A DNA stretch of 64,000 nucleotides. Origin: Actinomadura syzygii. Lineage in GTDB: Bacteria; Actinomycetota; Actinomycetes; Streptosporangiales; Streptosporangiaceae. The notes under the pieces were generated by a model. That model did no database searches. It worked only from the letters and a program-made list of their open reading frames with translations, and had not been told where the DNA came from. The stretch lies in the NCBI RefSeq assembly GCF_008085905.1, contig NZ_VSFF01000009.1, forward strand, positions 248,001-312,000, read 5' to 3'. Shown here piece after piece: positions 17,076 to 27,665 of this stretch. Numbering within the stretch: position 1 is the first letter of the stretch; every line of letters begins with the position of its first letter. The position numbers and the translations under genes are program-made.

Positions 17076-18061
17076 CGGGTCCCCCGGGTGGCGAACGCCT
17101 CCAGCGCGGCGGCGTTCGCCTTCGTGACGATGGCCGGGCCGGTCAGCACCGGGCGGCCGCCGCCGAGGACGTTGCCGTTGTTCTTCAGCAGCCAGAGCTG
17201 GTCGACCGCCTCGTATCCCTGGAGGTAGGGCTGCTGGTCGACGGCGAACTGGATGTCGCCCGACTTGATCGAGGCGATGAGGTCCTTGTTCATGTCGAAC
17301 GTGCCGATCTTGGCCTTGGCGTTGGTCTCCTCGACCGAGTCGACGGCCGTCGCGGCGAACGGCGCGCCCAGCGTCAGGATGCCGTCGATGCTCTTGTCGG
17401 CCTGCAGCTTGGCCGTGATGGACGACTTGACCTCCGGCATGTTCGTGCCCGGCACGAACAGGTTCTGCAGATCGCCGCCGAACGTCTTCTTCGCCCCGGC
17501 GCAGCGGTCTTCGAGGCCGACGTTGCCCTGCTCGTGGACGACGCACAGCGCCTTCTTCGCGCCGATCCGCGCCATCTCGGCGCCAGCGGCCTCACCGGCG
17601 ATCGCCTCGTCCTGCCCGAAGTGGGCGACCGCGCCGAGCTTCGCCGACTCCCCCGCGCCGGAGTTGATCGACACGACCGGGATCTTCGCGGCGGCGGCGC
17701 GCGCCAGCGCGTCCTTCATCGCGTCGGGCTTGGCGAGGGTGACGATGATGCCGTCGACCTTCTTGTCGATCGCGGCCTGGACGAGCTGCGCCTGTCTGCC
17801 GCCGTCCGGGTCGGCGGAGTAGAGGAACTCGGTGTTGTCCTTCGCGGCGGCGGCCCGAGCGCCCTTTTGGATGATGTCCCAAAAAGTGTCGCCGGGGCCG
17901 GAGTGGGTGACCATGGCGATCTTCAGCCGGGGCCCGGCGCCCCCGGTGCTCTTCTCCGCCTTCTTGCCGCCCTCGCTGCTGCAGGCGGCCAGTGCCAGCA
18001 GCCCCGCCACCGCCAGGACCGCGAGGACCCTGGACGCTCCACCCGCGAAAACGCCTCTCAT
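17072..18061 (-). CDS. Sugar-binding lipoprotein of ABC importer (periplasmic-binding-protein 4-like)
   Basis: Encodes 329 residues. The signal peptide is hydrophobic (VLAVLAVAGLLALAAC) with the lipobox Cys at about position 27, so it is tethered outside the membrane. The mature part has the ribose/xylose-binding-protein pattern: KIAMVTHSGPGDTFWD, VDGIIVTLAKPDA, IPVVSINSGA and GILTLGAPFAA. It captures the sugar and delivers it to the permease downstream. First gene of the importer operon; its promoter should lie in the 376-bp region upstream. Confidence 0.93.
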   Translation of the reverse strand: MRGVFAGGASRVLAVLAVAGLLALAACSSEGGKKAEKSTGGAGPRLKIAMVTHSGPGDTFWDIIQKGARAAAAKDNTEFLYSADPDGGRQAQLVQAAIDKKVDGIIVTLAKPDAMKDALARAAAAKIPVVSINSGAGESAKLGAVAHFGQDEAIAGEAAGAEMARIGAKKALCVVHEQGNVGLEDRCAGAKKTFGGDLQNLFVPGTNMPEVKSSITAKLQADKSIDGILTLGAPFAATAVDSVEETNAKAKIGTFDMNKDLIASIKSGDIQFAVDQQPYLQGYEAVDQLWLLKNNGNVLGGGRPVLTGPAIVTKANAAALEAFATRGTR

Positions 18062-18437
18062 CGGCTGCTCTCCGTTTCTCCCCGAATGATCGGTCAGAGG
18101 AGTTGATCACAGAAGGCGGCGGCAGGCACCGGTGTTCCGACTTCGGCGCGGCAGCCGCTCGTGGGCGACCGCCCCGCTGGACGCCGACGCCTCCGTGACC
18201 GGGACGTCCCACACGATGCCCCACCGCCGGGGGCGTCTCCAAGGGGTCCGCGAGAATGTGGATAACCCCGCCGAGCGGCGCTCCCTGCGCGCCGTGACAC
18301 ACCAAAACATGATCATCGCGCGCTCCGGAAGAGGCCCTTCGACCTGTGGTTACACGGCGCATGATCAAGCCATTCAGACCGCGGCCATCGCGCCCCAGCC
18401 CGTCCTGTCGAGGCTCAGCGAGGTACTCCGGCGACCG
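18062..18437. other. Intergenic region upstream of the sugar importer
   Basis: Contains no convincing gene. It lies upstream of the importer operon and downstream of the dehydrogenase, all on the minus strand. Small TGATCA palindromes occur at about 18104, 18309 and 18362 and could be parts of operators, but their spacing is irregular. No strong terminator was found. Confidence 0.4.
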
Positions 18438-19448
18438 TCATCGCCGCACCTCCTCGGTGCCGACGACCCGTCCCTCCTTCAAGGACAGCTCGCATGCCTC
18501 AGCGAGATAGAACGCTTCAAGTGCCTCTTCCGGTGGACATGGGTTGCCTCGCCGACCGGCAATCACATCCACGAAGGCACGGAGTTCCGCGTCGTAGGCG
18601 TCGGCGAACCGCTCCATGAAACCGCTGTAGACATGCCTCGCCCCGTTGCCTCGCTCCGGTAGCGCGGTCACGGGCGTACGCGCGTCCTGTCCCGTGACGA
18701 CACTGTCCTTGGATCCGAAAAGTTCGAGGCGCGAGTCGTACCCCGCCGCGTTGTAGCGGGTGGCGGAGACGACCCCGAGCGTCCCGTCGTCCAGGAAGAG
18801 CAGGGCCGAGCCGGTGTCGACGTCGCCGCACTCGCGGAAGAACTCGTCCCCGCGGTTCGCTCCGGCGGCCATCACCCGGACGACCTCGCGCCCGGTCACG
18901 AACCGGATCAGGTCCAGGTCGTGGATGACGCAGTCGCGGAACAGCCCGCCGGACGCCCGGACGTACCCGGCGGGCGGCGGCGCGGGGTCGAAGCTGCACG
19001 ACCGGACGGTGTGCAGCCAGCCGAGCCGTCCCGACGCCACGGCCTCGCGCGCGGCCGCGTTCCCGGCGTCGAACCGGCGCTGGAACCCCACCTGCACCGG
19101 CACCCCGGCGGCGGCGGACGCGGCCACGGCCTGGAACGTTCCATCAAGATCTGGGGCGAGCGGCTTCTCGCAGAACACCGGCATCCGGGCGGCCATCGCG
19201 CGCGCGACGAGGTCCGCGTGCGCGTCCGTGGCGGCCGCGACGACGAGCCCGTCGAGCCCGGCGGAGAACAGGCCCTCGACGGTGTCCGGCACGAAGGCGC
19301 GCGGCTCCGAAGGCAGGCGGGCGACGAGGTCGCGCGCGCGGACCGCGTCAACGTCCGCGATGACCAGGGCGTCCACCTCGGGCAGTGCGCAGAGGGCGGC
19401 GGCGTGGCGCGCACCGATGCGCCCCGCGCCGGCCAGTCCGATCCTCAT
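18438..19448 (-). CDS. Gfo/Idh/MocA-family oxidoreductase (inositol 2-dehydrogenase-like)
   Basis: Encodes 336 residues. The N-terminal Rossmann fold starts MRIGLAGAGRIGARHA. The family motif FCEKPLAPD (about residues 92-101) supplies the Lys near the nicotinamide, and the C-terminal domain contains the expected GGLFRDCVIHDLDL, with a His on the active-site side. Members oxidise a ring or chain hydroxyl of inositols or sugars with NAD(P)+. It lies upstream of the sugar importer on the same strand, so it probably acts on the imported compound (inference). Confidence 0.9.
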   Translation of the reverse strand: MRIGLAGAGRIGARHAAALCALPEVDALVIADVDAVRARDLVARLPSEPRAFVPDTVEGLFSAGLDGLVVAAATDAHADLVARAMAARMPVFCEKPLAPDLDGTFQAVAASAAAGVPVQVGFQRRFDAGNAAAREAVASGRLGWLHTVRSCSFDPAPPPAGYVRASGGLFRDCVIHDLDLIRFVTGREVVRVMAAGANRGDEFFRECGDVDTGSALLFLDDGTLGVVSATRYNAAGYDSRLELFGSKDSVVTGQDARTPVTALPERGNGARHVYSGFMERFADAYDAELRAFVDVIAGRRGNPCPPEEALEAFYLAEACELSLKEGRVVGTEEVRR

Positions 19449-19602
19449 CGATTCCCTCCCGGTCGGCGGTCAGGTGGGCCACGAGTGTGGCTGGCGCTCT
19501 CCGGCTCCGTCAACGAGCGGAGGCGGTCTTATCGGCCGGAAGATGTCCGAAAAACCGGCGGCTAGTCTGAAAGGCGCAGCGCGGTGGCTGTCAGCCAGTT
19601 CG

Positions 19603-19618
19603 AACCAAGCGCTAGGTT
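19603..19618. promoter_or_regulatory. Near-perfect 16-bp palindrome before the SDR-Ddn fusion gene
   Basis: AACCAAGCGCTAGGTT is palindromic except for one symmetric pair of positions and ends 8 bp before the ATG at 19627. It may be an operator overlapping the ribosome-binding region. No regulator for it is evident nearby. Confidence 0.35.
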
Positions 19619-19626
19619 TGTCCGTC

Positions 19627-21132
19627 ATGCGGGTTTTCGTCACCGGCGCCTCCGGGTTCGTCGGGTCCCATACCGTCCGCGCCCTCCTGGCGGCGGGACA
19701 TCGCCCGCGCGCGCTTGTCCGCGACCCGGGGAAGACGACGAAAGTGCTACAGACCATCGGTGTCGCCGCCGAGGACGTGGAACTCGTCCCAGGAGACATG
19801 CTCGACGCGGATGCCGTGACCGAGGCGCTCGACGGTTGCGACGCCGCCATCCACACAGCCGCCGCGATCGGCGTGACCGGCGCTTCGGGCGACCTGGTCG
19901 ACATCAACGTGCGCGGTACGCGAAACGTGGTCGGCGGCGCCGTCGCCAAGGGGCTGAGCCCGGTCATCCATGTGTCGACCGTCGCCGTGTTCGTCCCGCC
20001 GTCCGCCCGGGTCATCACCGCTCAGGGTGCTCTGGCGAATCCTCGCACCGCCTACGGACGCTCCAAGTTGGAGGCCGAACACTACGTGCGCAGTCTCCAG
20101 GACGAAGGCGCACCGGTCACGATCCTGTACCCGGGCGGTATTTGCGGCCCCCATCAACCTTCACTGGACGCCCTGATGGAGGGTCTCGCCGCCGCGCTCG
20201 GAAAGGTGTGGCCCCTACCCGGAGGCGGTGTGTCGGTCGTCGACGTCCGCGACGTGGGTGAGGCTTTGGCACGTTCCGTCGAAGCGAGGCAGGGGCCCAG
20301 CCGATGGCTCCTTGGCGGCCACTACCTGACATGGCCGCAGTACGCGGACCTGTGCGACCGCCTCACCGGCGTGAGGTGCCGCCGCATACGCGTCCCCAGC
20401 GCCGTCATGCTCGGACTCGGCTCCGCCCTGGACGCGGCCAAACGCGTCCGCACCTTCGACTACCCGCTCACCCGCGACGCCGCCGAGTTCATGGTGACGC
20501 TGGTGCCGACCGACGACCGTCCCGCCCTGGACGCGCTCGGCCTGATCCTGCGTCCCGTCGAGGAAACGGTCACCGACTCGGTGCGGTGGCTGGCCGACAG
20601 CGGCCATCTGAACCCGCGCCGGGCGGGACGCCTCGCGCCCCGCCCGAACACACCCGGAGGGAAACCGATGCCGACCCTCGTCCAGCGCGCGTTCGGTCCA
20701 CTGTTCCAGCGGATCTCCGGTGCGGCGTGGTTCGCCAAGGTCGGCCCCAAGGTCGTGCCTCCGATCGACCGGGCGCTTCACAGGGTCACCGGAGGCCGCT
20801 TTCTCCTAGGGCAGCTCCTCGTCCCATCCCTAGTCCTGACGACGACCGGAGCCGTCAGCGGCCTGTCCCGCCAGACGCCGCTCGCCTGCCTGCCGGACAC
20901 CGACCCCAAGGGCGGCTGGTACGTAGTCGGCTCCAACTTCGGACGCGAGAAACACCCCGCCTGGACGGGCAACCTCCTCAAGAACCCGGAGGCCGAGGTC
21001 AGTTTCCAGGGCCGCACAACCCCGGTCACGGCCCACCTCCTGGACGACGGCGAACGCACGGAGGTCTGGCCCCGCCTCACCGCCGTCTGGCCCGTCTACG
21101 ACCGCTACGTGGAACGAACCCACGCCAGCTAA
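19627..21132 (+). CDS. NAD(P)-dependent epimerase/SDR fused to Ddn-like F420-dependent nitroreductase domain
   Basis: Encodes 501 residues. Residues 1 to about 335 are an extended SDR: MRVFVTGASGFVGSHT binds the cofactor, and YGRSKLEAE supplies the catalytic Tyr and Lys. After a basic linker (about 335-355), the C-terminal roughly 145 residues resemble deazaflavin (F420)-dependent nitroreductases of the Ddn/PF04075 type: LVLTTTGAVSGLSRQTPL, YVVGSNFGREKHPAW and KNPEAEVSFQ. Such domains are normally separate 130-150-residue proteins, so this is a fusion of two redox modules using different cofactors. Substrate unknown. Transcribed alone, divergent from the dehydrogenase at 18438-19448. Confidence 0.85.
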   Translation: MRVFVTGASGFVGSHTVRALLAAGHRPRALVRDPGKTTKVLQTIGVAAEDVELVPGDMLDADAVTEALDGCDAAIHTAAAIGVTGASGDLVDINVRGTRNVVGGAVAKGLSPVIHVSTVAVFVPPSARVITAQGALANPRTAYGRSKLEAEHYVRSLQDEGAPVTILYPGGICGPHQPSLDALMEGLAAALGKVWPLPGGGVSVVDVRDVGEALARSVEARQGPSRWLLGGHYLTWPQYADLCDRLTGVRCRRIRVPSAVMLGLGSALDAAKRVRTFDYPLTRDAAEFMVTLVPTDDRPALDALGLILRPVEETVTDSVRWLADSGHLNPRRAGRLAPRPNTPGGKPMPTLVQRAFGPLFQRISGAAWFAKVGPKVVPPIDRALHRVTGGRFLLGQLLVPSLVLTTTGAVSGLSRQTPLACLPDTDPKGGWYVVGSNFGREKHPAWTGNLLKNPEAEVSFQGRTTPVTAHLLDDGERTEVWPRLTAVWPVYDRYVERTHAS

Positions 21133-21163
21133 GGGTCTTCCACCTGACCCCGCGCTGACCCCC

Positions 21164-21691
21164 TCAAGCGCCGCGCAGAGTTCGGGAAAGTCGCCGCCCG
21201 AACAGAACATAAGCGACCACCACCCCCGCGACGTTGAGGATGACGTCGTCGACGTCGAAGGCCCGGCCGACCACGAAGGCCCCCTGGATCGTCTCGATCG
21301 CCAGCGACATGACCCCCGTGACGAGGGCCAGCCGCACCGGCCCGCGAAGGGACTTCCAGATCACCGGGAGAAGCACGCCCAAGGGCGCCAGCAGGACGAG
21401 ATTGCCGCCCAACTGGAGAACGGCCTCCTTGGTAGGACGGTCCAGATAGAACCGCAGTGAACGTCCCGGATCGGTGTTCCCGCCCGCCTGCCCCCGGTCA
21501 TGGACGGGCGTCAGGGTCAGCCTGAACGCGAAATAGAAGAAGACGCCGAGAAAGCCGAGCGCGATCGCCACCACGACCACGCGCAGGACCACCACGTACC
21601 AGGCCGCCTTTTCGCCAGGTACCGCACGCTGCCACATTTCCACCAACACCCGACGTTCGATCCCCGCCGTGGCGTCGCTCATGCGAGGCAC
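21164..21691 (-). CDS. VanZ-family membrane protein
   Basis: Encodes 175 residues (or 172 from the ATG at 21682). After a short cytoplasmic segment there is one strong transmembrane helix (VVVVAIALGFLGVFFYFAF), an extracytoplasmic loop, and three more helices carrying the VanZ-like patterns GGNLVLLAPLGVLLP, ETIQGAF and FDVDDVILNVAGVVV. VanZ proteins are linked to low-level glycopeptide resistance, but most chromosomal homologues have no known role. It converges with the SDR-Ddn gene. Confidence 0.85.
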   Translation of the reverse strand: MPRMSDATAGIERRVLVEMWQRAVPGEKAAWYVVVLRVVVVAIALGFLGVFFYFAFRLTLTPVHDRGQAGGNTDPGRSLRFYLDRPTKEAVLQLGGNLVLLAPLGVLLPVIWKSLRGPVRLALVTGVMSLAIETIQGAFVVGRAFDVDDVILNVAGVVVAYVLFGRRLSRTLRGA

Positions 21692-21728
21692 CGGAATAAG
21701 GGACGACCGAATCCCCCATAGACGACGC

Positions 21729-21764
21729 GACGCCCGCGCCGGGCGCGAACCCGGCGCGGGCGTC
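21729..21764. terminator. Strong hairpin terminator downstream of lon
   Basis: Arms 21729-21743 and 21750-21764 form a perfect 15-bp GC-rich stem with a six-base loop (CGCGAA). It lies 8 bp beyond the lon stop and upstream of the VanZ-like gene. Confidence 0.85.
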
Positions 21765-21772
21765 CTCGCTGG

Positions 21773-24169
<2,397 letters not shown>

Positions 24170-24208
24170 GCTCAGCTCCAAGTCCGTCTAGAGGACCCAA
24201 CCCGTCAA

Positions 24209-24229
24209 GTTGAGTCATACACACTCAAG
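24209..24229 (-). promoter_or_regulatory. HAIR element (HspR operator) upstream of lon
   Basis: GTTGAGT (24209-24215), seven bases, then ACTCAAG (24223-24229). The HspR consensus is CTTGAGT-N7-ACTCAAG, so 13 of 14 conserved positions match with exact spacing. It lies 40 bp upstream of the lon start, so HspR repression released by heat shock is expected. Confidence 0.85.
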
Positions 24230-24300
24230 AAAACGGAGCAGCAATTTGTTTCCGCAGCAACGTTCGCTCTCAGCGATCACGCACCCTGCTACGCTGGGCG

Positions 24301-24315
24301 CTTGCACTTAGCAAG
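24301..24315. promoter_or_regulatory. Inverted repeat CTTGC-N5-GCAAG upstream of SnoaL-like gene
   Basis: CTTGC (24301-24305) and GCAAG (24311-24315) form a small dyad 34 bp before the ATG at 24350. TACGCT at 24291-24296 could be a -10 box, in which case the dyad covers the transcription start. A possible operator; no cognate regulator is known. Confidence 0.35.
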
Positions 24316-24349
24316 CACTCTTCACATCCCACCTGGAGGACGAGCGGCC

Positions 24350-24718
24350 ATGTCGCGGAACACCGACACCGTCAACGCCTACCTCGACGGCTTCCGGAAG
24401 AACGACCACGCGCAGATCCTGTCCTGCCTGACCGACGACATCGAGTGGACGGTCTTCGGCGGCTTCCACCTGACCGGCAAGGACGCCTACGACAAGGCGA
24501 TCGACGGCGCGCCCCACTTCATCGACCCGCCCGAGCTGGAGGTCGTGCGCATGGTTGAGCAGGACGACGTCGTCATGGCGGAGATCAACGGCGTGGCCCG
24601 GCGCGCCGAGGGCGGCGAGATGCGCATGTCCATGGCCGAGGTGTTCGTCATGCGGGACGGCAAGATCGCCGAGCGGCGCGCGTGGGTGATCGAACTGAAG
24701 GAGAACCACTTCCGCTGA
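24350..24718 (+). CDS. SnoaL/NTF2-like fold protein
   Basis: Encodes 122 residues with a strong GGAGGA nine bases before the ATG. The sequence follows the SnoaL-like (NTF2) cone fold: an N-terminal helix (TVNAYLDGFRKND), the DDIEWTVFGG strand, a central AHFIDPPELE-like region, and strands AEINGVARR and SMAEVFVMRDGKIAE. Members are ketosteroid-isomerase-like enzymes or ligand binders; no catalytic pair can be assigned. It has its own promoter region, divergent from lon, and converges with the hydrolase at 24805-25632. Confidence 0.85.
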   Translation: MSRNTDTVNAYLDGFRKNDHAQILSCLTDDIEWTVFGGFHLTGKDAYDKAIDGAPHFIDPPELEVVRMVEQDDVVMAEINGVARRAEGGEMRMSMAEVFVMRDGKIAERRAWVIELKENHFR

Positions 24719-24744
24719 CGGCCGGCGGCCGGGGCCCGAGACCC

Positions 24745-24776
24745 GGGCGGGCGGCGGGCCCCGTCGCCGCCCGCCC
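24745..24776. terminator. Bidirectional GC-rich terminator hairpin
   Basis: Arms 24745-24756 and 24765-24776 pair perfectly over 12 bp with an eight-base loop, between the convergent stops at 24718 and 24805. Confidence 0.75.
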
Positions 24777-24804
24777 GCCAGGCGCCCCTGGCGCCCGGGA
24801 GCTC

Positions 24805-25632
24805 TCAGATCGCCATGAACTCCAGCAGGTCGGCGATGAAGCGCTCCTTGTCGCCGGGGACGAGCGCGATTCCGTGCGACGAGCCCTCGTACACCTTGAA
24901 CGTCGCGTTCGGAATGATCTGCGCGGCCTTGCGGCCGGTGGCGTCGATCGGCACGATCTGGTCGTCGTCGCCGTGCACGATCAGGGTCGGGACGTCGAAC
25001 GCCCGCAGATCCTCGTGGAAGTCGGTCTCGGCGAAGGCCGTCACGCAGTCCACGCCCGCCTTGACGCTCTCCTGCATCGCCATGAACCAGAACGCGTCCT
25101 GGTTCCCCTGGGTCGCCTTCGTCCCCGGACGGTTCGCGCCGAAGAACGGCGCCGAGGCGTCCCTCCAGTACTGGGACCGCTCCGCCAGGATGCCGTCCTT
25201 GATGTCGTCGAACACCTCCGGCGGCACGCCCTCGGGATTGTCGGGCGTCCGCATCATCAGCGGCGGGATCGCCGACAGCAGGACGGCCTTGGACACGCGG
25301 CTCGTCCCGTGGCGGCCGATGTAGCGGGCCAGTTCGCCGCCGCCCATCGAGTGGGCGACGAGCACGACGTCCCACAGGCCGAGCGCGTCGATCAGGTCGT
25401 TGAGGTCGTCGGCGAACGTGTCGAAGTCGTAGCCCTCCCAGGGCTGGCTGGACCGCCCGTGCCCGCGCCGGTCGTGGGCGATGCCCCGGTACCCGGCGTC
25501 GGCGACCGCCATCATCTGGTCGTCCCAGGCGTCCGCGTTCAGCGGCCAGCCGTGGATGAACAGGACGGGCTGCCCCCTGCCCCAGTCCTTGTAGTGGATC
25601 TCGTTGCCGTCACGCGTCTTGACGAAGCCCAT
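24805..25632 (-). CDS. Alpha/beta hydrolase, non-heme chloroperoxidase-like
   Basis: Encodes 275 residues, full length for the perhydrolase/chloroperoxidase group. The start MGFVKTRDGNEIHYKDW has GGGGGAGG just upstream. The nucleophile elbow is AHSMGGGE (Ser about residue 97), with the acid Asp in VHGDDDQIVP and the His in GSSHGIAL near the C-terminus. The oxyanion segment is FIHGWPLNAD. Cytoplasmic esterase or perhydrolase; in vivo substrate unknown. Single gene with a terminator downstream. Confidence 0.92.
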   Translation of the reverse strand: MGFVKTRDGNEIHYKDWGRGQPVLFIHGWPLNADAWDDQMMAVADAGYRGIAHDRRGHGRSSQPWEGYDFDTFADDLNDLIDALGLWDVVLVAHSMGGGELARYIGRHGTSRVSKAVLLSAIPPLMMRTPDNPEGVPPEVFDDIKDGILAERSQYWRDASAPFFGANRPGTKATQGNQDAFWFMAMQESVKAGVDCVTAFAETDFHEDLRAFDVPTLIVHGDDDQIVPIDATGRKAAQIIPNATFKVYEGSSHGIALVPGDKERFIADLLEFMAI

Positions 25633-26467
25633 CGTTGCCTCCCCCAAAGCGTCGTCGATGGTCCGGACCCGTTTTCGGGTCGCACACGGTGGCCTCTTCC
25701 CCGAAAATCGCGAAATCTGCCCGTCTTGGCAGTTCGGGACGGCAAGGCAATGCGATGGCAAAGTCCGGCCCTCGGCGGCGATTCTTTGCGCCGGTGCCGG
25801 TTTACGCGCCCATGACGCGCGGGTACCTACCGCAACGAGATCGTGACACTGGGTGAACGAAAGATCATCGGGACGGCAAAGTCCCAGGTCCAGCGGCGGG
25901 AGGGGTCGGCATGCGGTATTTCCCGGAACGGCCCCGCCCGCGCGGTGCTCGGCGTACGGGCGCGCGTGTCACGCCGCGCGCCTTCCCGCAGGGCCCGGTC
26001 CGTACGGCCGAGGGCGTCCGCGGCCTGGTTCCCCGCGGCAGGCACCGTACCCGGACGGGTGCCGCCGCGCGAACGCGCGGCGGCACACCTCGGGTCCTCG
26101 GCCGTACCGGACCGGCGCACCTCCCCGGCGGCGCGGCTCGCGCGATCGACCATCCCCGGACCCCGGTACCGCATGCCCCCGCGGCGCCGGCGTCCCCCAC
26201 CGGCCGGGCCGGCGGCATCCTCCAGCCGTGCCGCCGACCCGGCCGCAGGCATCCGGGCGCCGCGGCGGCGCCCGCTCCGACACGCCGACCGGCCCGTCCG
26301 GCCGGCCCGGAGCGGAGAGGAGGTGGGAGCCAGTCCCCAGCAGAACCGGCGCTACGCCGGTGAACACAGGCGGCCGGAACTCCGTCCGACCCCCGTCCCG
26401 GCCGCCCGCGCAGTAAGGGATCGCTGCGGAGCCGGGCCCGTGGAGCCAACGAAGCCCCACGGGCCAC
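25633..26467. other. Gene-poor GC-rich stretch
   Basis: About 830 bp with no convincing coding sequence. All six frames contain open stretches, but their products are Arg/Pro/Ala-rich, as expected from GC-rich non-coding DNA. The best candidate is a 150-codon frame at 25911-26363 (+) with GGGAGGGG before its ATG; it has no recognisable domain. The part near 25640-25860 is less GC-rich and should hold the promoter of the hydrolase gene. GGGACGGCAAAGTCCC at about 25871-25886 can form a small hairpin. Confidence 0.4.
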
Positions 26468-26645
26468 GGTTCATGGCCGCCGGGTCCTTGGCAGCGGGTT
26501 CATAGCGCCCTGCTTCATGTCGCCCGGTTCATGGCCGCTTGGCTCGTGGCCGCTTGGTTCATGTCGGCCCGGTTCATGTCGGCCCGGTTCATGTCGGCCC
26601 GGTTCATGTCGGCCCGGTTCATGGCCGCTTGGCTCACGGGCGACC
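26468..26645. repeat. Array of about twelve imperfect 15-bp tandem repeats
   Basis: The unit GGTTCATGTCGGCCC occurs four times without change at 26556-26615. It is flanked by variants such as GGTTCATGGCCGCTT (26526, 26616) and GGCTCGTGGCCGCTT (26541), extending back to about 26468. The array ends 17 bp beyond the 3' end of the MarR-GNAT gene. The period of 15 would keep a frame open, but I see no gene there. Confidence 0.85.
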
Positions 26646-26662
26646 GGATTCGAGGGCTGGGA

Positions 26663-27592
26663 TCACAGGCGTTTGCGCCAGATTTGGCCGTGGACCACGT
26701 CTCCGAAGCGCTCGACGGGCGGCTCCTCCTCGTCCAGGACGAAACCCTCCCGCTCGTAGACGCGGTGCGCCGCGCGTTGGAGCGCCGTGGTCCAGAGCAT
26801 GATCTCCTTGTATCCGGTCTCGGCCGCGAAGCGGACGCACTCGCCGACCAGCGCGGCGCCGACGCCCGTCCCGCGGGCGCCCGGCTCGACGTGCAGCAGC
26901 CGGAGCTGGGCGACGTCGTCGGTCCGGCGGACGCAGAACACGCCGCCGACCCGCTCCCCGCCGCTCTCGGCGATCCAGGCGTTCTCCCGCTCCGGGTCGT
27001 GGTCCTGGACGTACTCCGCGACGACCTTCGCGACGAGGGCCTCGTAGGTGCGGTCCCAGCCGACCTCCTGGTCGTAGAGGGCGCCGTTGCGCTCGACCAC
27101 CCAGCCGAGGTCGCCGGGACGGAGCGGGCGCAGCACGAAGTCGTCCGGGCGCGGGCGGTCCCCGAGGATGCCGTGGATGGTGCTCATCGCGGCGACGAGG
27201 CGGCGTCGGTCGGCGGCGGGCAGCCCGTCCAGCAGGTCGCGGATCTCGGCCACGGACCGCTCGTCCAGCATCGCGAACACCTCCCTGCCGCGCGGCGTGA
27301 GCCGGACGATCTGGCGGCGCGCGTCGCCCGCCGCGCGCTCGCGGGCGACCAGCCCGTCGGTCTCGAACCGCGCGAGCATCCGGCTGAGGTAGCCCGCGTC
27401 CAGGTCGAGGACGCGGCGCAGCGCGAGGACCTCGGTGTCCTCGCGCTGGGCCAGCTCGAAGATCACCCTCGCCTCGGTCAGGGAGTACGGGGTCTTGACG
27501 AGCCCTTCGCCGAGCACTCCGATGACGCCGGTGTAGAACCGGTTGAACGCGCGGACCGTTCCGACGTCCCCCTCGGTGGCCTCCATCCGCAC
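26663..27592 (-). CDS. MarR-family regulator fused to GNAT acetyltransferase
   Basis: Encodes 309 residues. Residues 1 to about 145 form a MarR winged helix (SLTEARVIFELAQRE, LDAGYLSRMLARFETDGLVA, RQIVRLTPRGREVF). Residues about 150-309 are a GNAT domain with the acetyl-CoA loop in VEPGARGTGVGAALV and the C-terminal YEREGFVLD. Such fusions are widespread; the GNAT half may acetylate a small molecule or protein, and the MarR half binds DNA. A perfect dyad 8 bp upstream of the start suggests autoregulation. Start could also be the ATG two codons later. Confidence 0.92.
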   Translation of the reverse strand: MRMEATEGDVGTVRAFNRFYTGVIGVLGEGLVKTPYSLTEARVIFELAQREDTEVLALRRVLDLDAGYLSRMLARFETDGLVARERAAGDARRQIVRLTPRGREVFAMLDERSVAEIRDLLDGLPAADRRRLVAAMSTIHGILGDRPRPDDFVLRPLRPGDLGWVVERNGALYDQEVGWDRTYEALVAKVVAEYVQDHDPERENAWIAESGGERVGGVFCVRRTDDVAQLRLLHVEPGARGTGVGAALVGECVRFAAETGYKEIMLWTTALQRAAHRVYEREGFVLDEEEPPVERFGDVVHGQIWRKRL

Positions 27593-27599
27593 CCCTCCA

Positions 27600-27622
27600 A
27601 ACGTTTGACTCAGTCAAACGTT
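27600..27622. promoter_or_regulatory. MarR operator: perfect 11-bp inverted repeat
   Basis: AACGTTTGACT (27600-27610) and AGTCAAACGTT (27612-27622) are perfectly complementary around one central base. The site lies directly upstream of the MarR-GNAT start and between it and the DUF3817-like gene. Size and symmetry fit a MarR dimer site. Confidence 0.85.
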
Positions 27623-27665
27623 AGTCGACGGGGCACCCGATTCGCCAGCCCTTCCGGCCGACGGA

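Noticed and set aside
19590..19620. tRNA-like GTTCGAAC T-loop
   Set aside because: No acceptor, D or anticodon arms can be folded around it.
25911..26363. 150-codon frame with a good ribosome-binding site
   Set aside because: Composition is Arg/Pro/Gly-rich with no motif, and competing frames are equally open. Kept only as a remark.
26310..26450. Possible cobalamin riboswitch or other metabolite switch
   Set aside because: GAGCCAG and GCCGGTGAA look vaguely similar, but the conserved core and B12 box are not present and no downstream gene fits.
26526..26630. CRISPR-like array
   Set aside because: The 15-bp units are directly adjacent without spacers, and no cas gene is nearby.
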